Source of the DNA: Chloroflexota bacterium | GTDB lineage: Bacteria > Chloroflexota > Dormibacteria > Aeolococcales > Aeolococcaceae | Reading direction: 5' to 3' | Assembly (NCBI GenBank): GCA_005889515.1 | Contig: VBHE01000257.1 | Span: 2,404 to 12,958, forward strand | Length of the DNA: 10,555 bases | In this document: positions 6,103 through 10,555 of the stretch, piece after piece | Layout of the letters: each line of letters begins with the position of its first letter | Position numbering within the stretch: the first letter of the stretch is position 1 | Notes under the pieces: generated by a model | What the model saw: the letters and a program-made list of their open reading frames with translations, nothing else | The model's database searches: none | Told to the model about the DNA's origin: nothing | Program-made: the position numbers and the translations under genes

Positions 6103-6439
6103 CGTCCCGATCGCCCAGACGAGCGCCGACCTCGACCGGGTGCTCCGCGTGATCGCCGCCGCGCATGTGCCCATCGTGCTCATGGGCACCCACGTGGACT
6201 GCACCGTCAACCCGTGCTATCCCAACGCGCCGGGGAGGGGCCCCCAGGTCTACACCACCGCCTGGGACACGGCGCTGAGCGCGCTCGCCACGAAGTACCA
6301 CGCCGGCCTGCTGCTCGACGTCGAGAAGGGTCTCCTCCCGGCGGACAAGACCGACTGGCTGCACTGCACCGCCTCGGGCTACCAGAAGATCGCGGACCGG
6401 GTCGAGGTCGCGCTGCGGGCGAGGCTCGCCGCGGGCTGA
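5588..6439 (+). CDS. Secreted SGNH/GDSL hydrolase, copy 2, lacking the block III Asn
   Basis: The product has 283 residues. A signal peptide (about 1-37) is followed by a Pro-Thr repeat linker (about 42-74) and an SGNH domain. Block I is ALGDSLTYS with Ser86, block II is NAGVSG with Gly124, and block V is TDWLHC with Asp256 and His259. In block III the sequence is GFGTVEA: Val167 stands where copy 1 and the family have Asn, which normally helps to form the oxyanion hole. Long stretches are identical to copy 1, for example PALLALHPRLMVVGFGT, so the two genes arose by tandem duplication. This copy keeps the helix WDTALSALATKYHA (226-239) that copy 1 has lost. Cys205, Cys210 and Cys260 are shared with copy 1 and could form a disulfide outside the cell. 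The ATG at 5588 follows GAGGG. The gene is convergent with the sortase, 11 bases away. Activity may be reduced or altered. Confidence 0.87.
   Translation: MRPLTATAVLGALFGVVSALAVQGTEAYTAAPAAVLAQLPLPAPTPDPTPGPTPAPTPVPTPTPTPVPTPTPTPAASGPIVALGDSLTYSWGNGVTQAYFGPAPAHSYPWDMQQDLGIPVVNAGVSGTSAAGMFDPAIDGNHRPASLMLPALLALHPRLMVVGFGTVEAARDVPIAQTSADLDRVLRVIAAAHVPIVLMGTHVDCTVNPCYPNAPGRGPQVYTTAWDTALSALATKYHAGLLLDVEKGLLPADKTDWLHCTASGYQKIADRVEVALRARLAAG
5757..5804 (+). repeat. Two perfect 24-bp tandem repeats coding the Pro-Thr linker
   Basis: The unit at 5757-5780 is repeated exactly at 5781-5804. Each unit contains CCCCTGTGCCGACG followed by CCGACGCCCA. They code for part of the PTPVPTPTPT linker between the signal peptide and the SGNH domain. 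Such repeats change length easily by replication slippage. They lie inside a gene, so they are not a CRISPR array. Confidence 0.85.
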
Positions 6440-6442
6440 GCC

Positions 6443-6479
6443 TCCCCGGCTCAGAAGAGGTGGAGGGCCGAGCCGGGGA
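6443..6479. terminator. Possible bidirectional hairpin between convergent genes
   Basis: TCCCCGGCTC (6443-6452) and GAGCCGGGGA (6470-6479) pair perfectly over 10 bp around a 17-base loop. They lie just after the SGNH copy 2 stop and across the last codons of the sortase gene. No T-run follows on either strand, so an intrinsic terminator is only possible. The position between two converging genes is the main support. Confidence 0.35.
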
Positions 6480-7233
6480 CGTTCGCCGCCGCGGTGGCGT
6501 CGGGGATGAGGATCCCGAAGGCGATGTAGCGGTGGTCGTAGCCGAAGCTCGAGCCGCGGTGGAAGGTGCCGGTGCAGGTGATGATGCTGATCCGGCTCAC
6601 CGCGTCGGCGGCGAGGTTGCGCTGACTGGGGTCGCCGTTGTACGCGGCCTCGCCGTAGAGCCGCATCAGCAGGTCGGGTGAGTTGGCCTGCGCGAAGCTG
6701 TACACGGCGGCGTCGGTGATCCGGTAGCGGGACCTCGCGCCGTCGCGGCTGTCGTCGAGCTCGACGACGTCTCCGACCTTGAGGTCGCGGACGTTCCAGA
6801 ACGCGCCGGGGCGGCCGAGGACGTCGTCGACGTGGCCGGCGATGGTGGTGGTCCCCTGCGCACCCGGCTCGGAGCCGCCGCGATACCAGAAGGTCTCGTG
6901 CCAGAGGGGCGAGCTCGCCGGGCCCTCGGGGGCGTCCATCGCCCCGGTCGGGGTGCGGCCCACCGCGAGGACCGGGGCGTCGATCCCCACCGACGGGGCG
7001 ACGAAGCGGAGCGGGACCGGCGCCGGCGGGGCGCTGAGGGCCATCGCCGGGTCGACGAGCGGCGGCGGTGCGGGCGCGGGCGTGGGGAAGTACGGCAGCG
7101 GCGCCGGCGCCGGCGCCTGCACCCGGGGGACGGTCGCGGTGACGGTCCTCGCATCCTGCGGCTGCCCGCATCCGGCGAGCGCCAGGGTGGACACCGTCGC
7201 GACCATCACCCGCGTCCACGCGGTTCCCCTCAT
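6451..7233 (-). CDS. Class E/F-type sortase with lipoprotein signal
   Basis: The product has 260 residues. The N-terminus (MRGTAWTRVMVATVSTLALAGC) is a lipoprotein signal with lipobox L-A-G-Cys22. It is followed by a Pro/Ala-rich spacer to about residue 75 and a sortase beta-barrel domain. The catalytic triad is visible: His134 in TIAGHVDD, Cys220 in ISIITCTGTF, and Arg235 in GYDHRYIAFG. The short N-terminal arm and the lack of a C-terminal membrane helix fit class E/F enzymes rather than class A or C. Sortases cleave a C-terminal sorting signal and join the protein to a cell-envelope nucleophile on the outer face of the membrane. Here anchoring would be by lipid instead of a transmembrane helix. 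No LPxTG-like substrate or pilin is encoded in the window, so the substrate is unknown. The gene is divergent from cobB/cbiA and convergent with the secreted SGNH gene. Translation may pass through a tiny upstream frame. Confidence 0.88.
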   Translation of the reverse strand: MRGTAWTRVMVATVSTLALAGCGQPQDARTVTATVPRVQAPAPAPLPYFPTPAPAPPPLVDPAMALSAPPAPVPLRFVAPSVGIDAPVLAVGRTPTGAMDAPEGPASSPLWHETFWYRGGSEPGAQGTTTIAGHVDDVLGRPGAFWNVRDLKVGDVVELDDSRDGARSRYRITDAAVYSFAQANSPDLLMRLYGEAAYNGDPSQRNLAADAVSRISIITCTGTFHRGSSFGYDHRYIAFGILIPDATAAANVPGSALHLF

Positions 7234-7241
7234 GGCGCCAT
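7230..7241 (-). other. Three-codon upstream mini-frame (Met-Ala-Pro-stop) overlapping the sortase start
   Basis: On the minus strand the sequence ATGGCGCCATGAGG holds two ATGs. The first (7241-7239) opens ATG GCG CCA TGA, whose stop overlaps the sortase start at 7233-7231. The best purine-rich site, GGGAG at 7254-7250, is 8 bases from the first ATG but 16 from the second. A ribosome could therefore start on the mini-frame and re-initiate. This is inference from spacing alone. Confidence 0.3.
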
Positions 7242-7272
7242 GGTACGGGCTCCCGGAAGGTTTTGCGGGTGC

Positions 7273-7323
7273 CTGTGACGCGTTCTTCCTTTACAGCTTC
7301 CGCCACCGGTGCTAGCGTCACAG
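7273..7323. promoter_or_regulatory. Inverted repeat flanking the cobB/cbiA promoter
   Basis: CTGTGACGC (7273-7281) and GCGTCACAG (7315-7323) are perfect 9-bp reverse complements 42 bases apart centre to centre, about four helical turns. The right arm overlaps the predicted -10 and the left arm lies upstream of the -35. The repeat sits in the gap between divergent genes, so it may be a paired operator. The regulator is unknown. Confidence 0.4.
7290..7318 (+). promoter_or_regulatory. Predicted sigma70-like promoter of the a,c-diamide synthase gene
   Basis: TTTACA (7290-7295) and TAGCGT (7313-7318) are separated by an ideal 17 bases. The start site would fall near 7325, leaving a leader of about 60 bases with a GGAGA site. 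No B12-box or cobalamin-riboswitch core was seen in the leader. Confidence 0.5.
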
Positions 7324-7375
7324 CGGGCCGGGGTCCGGTACGCGGGGGGGCCGCCGCCTACCCAACGCCGAGTCC

Positions 7376-7380
7376 GGAGA
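7376..7380 (+). promoter_or_regulatory. Shine-Dalgarno site that fixes the a,c-diamide synthase start
   Basis: GGAGA lies five bases before the ATG at 7386. This supports 7386 over an in-frame TTG at 7263, which would add 41 low-complexity residues and place the start upstream of the predicted promoter. Confidence 0.6.
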
Positions 7381-7385
7381 CACGC

Positions 7386-8843
7386 ATGATCGACGAGGTT
7401 CGACTCCCCCGGCTGGTTGTGGCCGGCGTCAGCTCGGGCACGGGCAAGACGACGGTGACGCTCGGCCTGGTCGCCGCTCTGCGCCGCCGCGGCCGCAGCG
7501 TGCAGACCTACAAGGTCGGCCCGGGGTTCCTCGACTGTGCGTACCTGGCCCACGCCCGCGGCCGTCCCTGCCGCAACCTCGACGCGTGGATGCTCGGCGA
7601 CGAGGGCGTCCGCCGCTCGCTCGCCCGCGGGGCGATCGACTCCGACTGCGCGGTCGTCGAGGGCGCGAACGGCATCTACGACGGCCACGGTCGCGGACCC
7701 GACGAGGAGCGCGGCGCATATCCGTTCCCGGGGAGCACCGCGGAGCTGGCACGGATCGCACGCTGTCCGGTGATCCTCGTGATCGACGCCGCCGCGATGG
7801 GCGAGACCGCTGCCGCGATCGCCCTCGGCGTCCGCCAGCTCGACCCCCGCCTGCGGCTGCTCGGGGTCGTGCTCAACAACGTCGCCAGCGACCATCACCG
7901 CCGCCTCATCGAGGACGCGATCTGGGGCTACGCGACCCTGCCGGTCCTGGGGGCTCTCCCCGCGGACAAGGCGATCGGCATCCCCGAGCTCCACATGGGG
8001 CTGCTCCCCGTCGCCCAGGCGCCCCGCATCGACGCCGCCATCGAACGGGTCGCGGACGCCGTCGAGCGCCATTGCGACCTCGAGCTCATCGAGCGGCTCA
8101 TGGCCGCGGCGGAGCCGCTGCCCGCATTCACCGCCGCCGCGAAGCCCTGCGGCGACGACGGCGACTGCGTGCGCCTCGGGGTCGCCTACGACGACGCCTT
8201 CTGCTTCTACTACCCCGAGAACCTCGAGCTGCTCCAGGAGGCGGGCGCGGAGATCGTCCCCTTCTCGCCGCTCGACGAGACCCTGCCCCGCGAGCTCGAC
8301 GGCCTCTACCTCGGCGGCGGCTTCTCCGACGTCTTCGCCGCCCGGCTGAGCTCCAACCACAGCCTCTTCGAGGCCCTCCATCGCGCCCATGCGCAGGGGA
8401 TGCCGATCTACGCGGAGTGCGGCGGGCTGATGCTCCTGGGGCGCTCGCTGCGCACCGCCGACGGAACCGTCCACGACATGGCCGGCCTGGTGCCGGTCGA
8501 GGTCGCCACCCGCTCGGCGACGCCGAAGGCCGGCTACCGCACGCTTCGATTGCTCGAGGACTGCATGCTCGGCAGCGCCGGCGCCCGGCTGCGCGGCCAC
8601 GAGTACCACGCCTGCTCGCTGGTCGGCCCGGGGACGATCGAGGGCAGCCGTCCGCGACCGACCTGGTCGGTGCACGACTCCGACGGCGAGCCGCTCGGCT
8701 GCGAGGGCTGGGTGGAGGGCGACCTCGTCGCATCGTTTCTCAACCTCCACTTCGGCCAGGATCCGAGCCTCGCCGAGCGCCTGGTCTGGCGGATGCGCGA
8801 GACCCGCCGCGCCCGCCGCGGTGAGGGCATGGTCCCCGCGTGA
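7386..8843 (+). CDS. Cobyrinate/hydrogenobyrinate a,c-diamide synthase-like protein (CbiA/CobB family)
   Basis: The product has 485 residues in two domains. The N-terminal DTBS-like ATPase domain has the P-loop GVSSGTGKTT (14-23), YKVGPGFLD (42-50), GRPCRNLDAWM (59-69) and EGANGIYDG (92-100). The C-terminal domain is a triad glutamine amidotransferase: LYLGGGFSD (308-315), nucleophile Cys345 in YAECGGLMLLG, and His455 in FLNLHFGQDP. The family uses ATP and glutamine to amidate the a and c side chains of cobyrinic or hydrogenobyrinic acid in cobalamin synthesis, in the cytoplasm. Two loops differ from the usual YKVGPDYID and EGVMGLYDG: the first Asp is Gly47 and the Met is Asn95, while Asp50 and Asp99 remain. 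No other corrin gene is in the window, so a related substrate such as Ni-sirohydrochlorin (CfbB type) or another acid cannot be excluded. The gene has its own promoter and is followed 47 bases later by the AAA+ ATPase gene. Confidence 0.87.
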   Translation: MIDEVRLPRLVVAGVSSGTGKTTVTLGLVAALRRRGRSVQTYKVGPGFLDCAYLAHARGRPCRNLDAWMLGDEGVRRSLARGAIDSDCAVVEGANGIYDGHGRGPDEERGAYPFPGSTAELARIARCPVILVIDAAAMGETAAAIALGVRQLDPRLRLLGVVLNNVASDHHRRLIEDAIWGYATLPVLGALPADKAIGIPELHMGLLPVAQAPRIDAAIERVADAVERHCDLELIERLMAAAEPLPAFTAAAKPCGDDGDCVRLGVAYDDAFCFYYPENLELLQEAGAEIVPFSPLDETLPRELDGLYLGGGFSDVFAARLSSNHSLFEALHRAHAQGMPIYAECGGLMLLGRSLRTADGTVHDMAGLVPVEVATRSATPKAGYRTLRLLEDCMLGSAGARLRGHEYHACSLVGPGTIEGSRPRPTWSVHDSDGEPLGCEGWVEGDLVASFLNLHFGQDPSLAERLVWRMRETRRARRGEGMVPA

Positions 8844-8860
8844 GCCGGGGCCGACCGCGT

Positions 8861-8885
8861 TGAGCGTGTGAGGGGTGTACGCTCA
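8861..8885. promoter_or_regulatory. Inverted repeat over a -10-like element just before the ATPase gene
   Basis: TGAGCGT (8861-8867) and ACGCTCA (8879-8885) are perfect reverse complements around 11 bases. A -10-like TACGCT (8878-8883) overlaps the right arm, and its last base is seven bases from the ATG at 8891. This spacing is typical of leaderless transcripts. No -35 stands at the usual distance (TTGAGC is only 12 bases away). The repeat could be an operator or the tail hairpin of the preceding gene. Confidence 0.4.
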
Positions 8886-8890
8886 GCGGG

Positions 8891-10291
8891 ATGGCTAGCC
8901 TTCCTCAGACCGTCGGCGACCTGCGGCGTTCGGAGTACGGCGTGGCCTCCGTCAAGGCGGAGCTGCGCCGCAACCTGATCCGCAAGCTCGGCTCCGGCGA
9001 GCCGCTCTTCCCCGGAATCCGGGGCTACGACGACACCGTTCTCCCCCAGCTGGAGAACGCCATCCTCGCCGGCCAGGACATCGTCCTGCTCGGTGAGCGC
9101 GGCCAGGCCAAGTCCCGGCTGGTGCGCGCTCTCTCCTCGCTGCTCGACGAGCACATCCCCGCGATCTCCGGGTGCGAGATCAACGACGACCCCTACAACC
9201 CGATCTGCCGCCGCTGCCGCGACCTCGTCGCCGACCACGGCGACGAGACCCAGATCACCTGGCTCGGGCGCGAGCGCCGCTACTCGGAGAAGCTCGCCAC
9301 CCCGGACACGAGCATCGCCGACCTCATCGGTGAGGTCGATCCCATCCGCGTCGCCGAGGGTCGCTATCTCAGCGACGAGCTCACCATCCACTTCGGCCTG
9401 GTGCCGCGGACCAACCGCGGGATCTTCGCCATCAACGAGCTCCCCGACCTCGCCGAGCGCATCCAGGTGGGCCTGCTCAACGTCATCGAGGAGCGCGACG
9501 TCCAGATCCGCGGATACCGCATCCGGCTGCCGCTCGACGTCTACGTGGTGGCCACCGCCAACCCCGAGGACTACACCAACCGCGGGCGGATCATCACCCC
9601 GCTCAAGGACCGCTTCGGGGCGCAGATCCGCACCCACTATCCGCGCTCCCTCGAGCACGAGATCGCCATCGTCGAGCAGGAGCACACCGTCTTCGAGGAC
9701 TCGCCGGCCGAGGTGCGCGTGCCCGCCTACATGAAGGAGATCATCGCCGAGATCACCCACCTGGCCCGGCGCAGCCCCCAGGTCAACCAGCGCAGCGGGG
9801 TCTCGGTTCGGGTCAGCATCGCCAACTACGAGAACCTCTCGAGCAACGCGCTGCGGCGCGCCATCCGCCGGGGGGAGAAGGAGGCGGTGCCGCGGATCAG
9901 CGACCTGCCCTCGCTGGTGGCGTCGAGCTCGGGAAAGCTGGAGCTCGAGACCTGGGAGGAGGGCGACGACACCGCCGTCCTCGAGAAGATCATCCGCACC
10001 GCGACCAGCAACGTCTTCCGCCGCCACTTCACCGTGCAGGAGTTCGCCGACGTGGTGCAGCGCTTCGACCGCAGCGGGTTCACCGTCGAGGTCAGCGACA
10101 ACGCCGCCTCCGAGACCTACACCTCGGTGGTGCGCGAGCTCGGCGGGCTCGAGCGGGTGCTCGGCAAGCTCGAGGAGCCCTCGACCCCCGCCACCCAGGC
10201 GGCGGCGCTCGAGTTCGTGCTCGAGGGCCTGCACCTCAGCAAGCGCCTCAACAAGACGCCGGTCGACGGCAGCGCGATCTACGGCGGATGA
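8891..10291 (+). CDS. AAA+ ATPase of the Mg-chelatase ChlI/MoxR type, partner of a VWA protein
   Basis: The product has 466 residues. Walker A is LLGERGQAKSR (66-76), with Ala in place of the last Gly before Lys74. The Walker B-like strand is GIFAINELPDL (177-187), with Asn-Glu instead of Asp-Glu. Sensor 1 is VVATANPEDY (219-228), an arginine-finger candidate is Arg241 in PLKDRFGAQ, and sensor 2 may be Arg307 in SVRVSIANYE. Three cysteines (Cys95, Cys106, Cys109, in CEINDDP and PICRRC) sit in an insert after Walker A and could bind zinc. The C-terminal part is helical. MoxR/ChlI-type ATPases usually act as hexameric chaperone-like motors on a VWA partner. The next gene starts in an ATGA overlap with this stop and fits that role. 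The substrate process is unknown; it is not the chlorophyll enzyme itself, since no other pigment gene is present. No clear Shine-Dalgarno precedes the ATG, consistent with a leaderless mRNA. Confidence 0.88.
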   Translation: MASLPQTVGDLRRSEYGVASVKAELRRNLIRKLGSGEPLFPGIRGYDDTVLPQLENAILAGQDIVLLGERGQAKSRLVRALSSLLDEHIPAISGCEINDDPYNPICRRCRDLVADHGDETQITWLGRERRYSEKLATPDTSIADLIGEVDPIRVAEGRYLSDELTIHFGLVPRTNRGIFAINELPDLAERIQVGLLNVIEERDVQIRGYRIRLPLDVYVVATANPEDYTNRGRIITPLKDRFGAQIRTHYPRSLEHEIAIVEQEHTVFEDSPAEVRVPAYMKEIIAEITHLARRSPQVNQRSGVSVRVSIANYENLSSNALRRAIRRGEKEAVPRISDLPSLVASSSGKLELETWEEGDDTAVLEKIIRTATSNVFRRHFTVQEFADVVQRFDRSGFTVEVSDNAASETYTSVVRELGGLERVLGKLEEPSTPATQAAALEFVLEGLHLSKRLNKTPVDGSAIYGG

Positions 10292-10555
10292 GCAACCCCG
10301 ACTTCCGGCCGCGTCGCTTCACCTCCTGGGACGGGACCCAGGACCCCCTCGGCCCCGACGTCGAGGAGCTCTTCTCGCGGCTGAGCGAGGACGTGTTCCA
10401 CGGCTGGGACTTCGAGTCCGCGCTGCGCCGGCTGCTGAGCCAGGGCTGGCGCGACCGCGGGGGGCGGCGGCTGCTCGGGCTCGAGGAGATGATGGAGCAG
10501 CTCCGCCGCCGCCGCCAGCAGCAGCTCGAGCGCTTCAATCTCGACGGCATCTTCA
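10288..10555 (+). CDS. N-terminal part of a probable VWA-domain protein (cut by the window end)
   Basis: The ATG at 10288 overlaps the ATPase stop by four bases (ATGA). This indicates translational coupling and equal production of the two proteins. Eighty-nine residues are visible, beginning MSNPDFRPRRFTSWDGTQDP. They include a helical stretch with LFSRLSEDVFHGWDFESALR and a charged coiled-coil-like segment EEMMEQLRRRRQQQLERF. I recall that the SWDGTQ start and the helical region are typical of the N-terminal domain of VWA proteins encoded next to this ATPase type. The VWA domain with its MIDAS motif (DxSxS) would lie beyond the window, so the assignment rests on the visible start and on context. 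Confidence 0.65.
   Translation, partial: MSNPDFRPRRFTSWDGTQDPLGPDVEELFSRLSEDVFHGWDFESALRRLLSQGWRDRGGRRLLGLEEMMEQLRRRRQQQLERFNLDGIF

Noticed and set aside
5855..7321. A 488-codon minus-strand frame overlapping the sortase and SGNH copy 2
   Set aside because: It lies in a different frame from the sortase and gives an Arg/Pro/Gly-rich product without motifs. The 260-residue sortase frame has an intact triad and a signal peptide.
7263..7385. An upstream TTG start adding 41 residues to the a,c-diamide synthase
   Set aside because: The extension is low-complexity, lies across the predicted promoter and has no ribosome-binding site. The ATG at 7386 has GGAGA at five bases and begins just before the P-loop.
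7296..7385. A cobalamin riboswitch in the leader of the CbiA/CobB-like gene
   Set aside because: The leader is only about 60-90 bases and I see no B12-box core or multi-stem layout. A covariance-model search would settle it.
8860..8883. TTGAGC and TACGCT as a normal -35/-10 promoter
   Set aside because: The spacer is only 12 bases, too short for a sigma70 promoter. The -10-like element is better read alone as a leaderless start signal.

Overview
This window is very rich in G+C, with G or C at almost every third codon position. It is densely packed and reads as a bacterial chromosome. No insertion sequence, phage gene, tRNA, rRNA or CRISPR array was seen. A complete RecJ, a lipoprotein-type class E/F sortase, and a paired AAA+ ATPase/VWA module would fit a high-GC lineage near Chloroflexota/Dormibacterota or Actinomycetota. 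That placement is inference; no marker gene here settles it.

Layout. (1) 1-2791, plus strand: the last codons of an unidentified gene, then a compact operon of a TetR regulator, a winged-helix protein, a DUF7064/AttH-like protein and a HAD-type hydrolase. Junctions overlap or are very short, so the genes are probably co-transcribed and coupled. The TetR gene looks frameshifted near its 3' end. (2) 2800-4609: a sigma70-like promoter, a leader ending in a perfect 12-bp hairpin directly against the start codon, and recJ. (3) 4702-6439: two tandem secreted SGNH/GDSL hydrolases from a local duplication. Each copy has different damage: copy 1 has lost its stop codon and a 14-residue helix, and copy 2 has lost the block III Asn. 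(4) 6451-7233, minus strand: a sortase with a lipobox, convergent with SGNH copy 2 and divergent from the next gene. (5) 7386-8843, plus strand: a CobB/CbiA-type a,c-diamide synthase, with a promoter bracketed by a 9-bp inverted repeat. (6) 8891-10555, plus strand: a probably leaderless AAA+ ATPase of the Mg-chelatase/MoxR type, joined by an ATGA overlap to a VWA-type partner cut off by the window edge.

Most genes are housekeeping or widespread accessory types, and I do not see a clearly new multi-gene system. The points most worth following are the duplicated and differentially eroded SGNH pair with its conserved leader element, the out-of-frame repair signature in the TetR gene, the recJ start-codon hairpin, the inverted repeat around the cobB/cbiA promoter, and active-site substitutions in the amidotransferase and the AAA+ ATPase.
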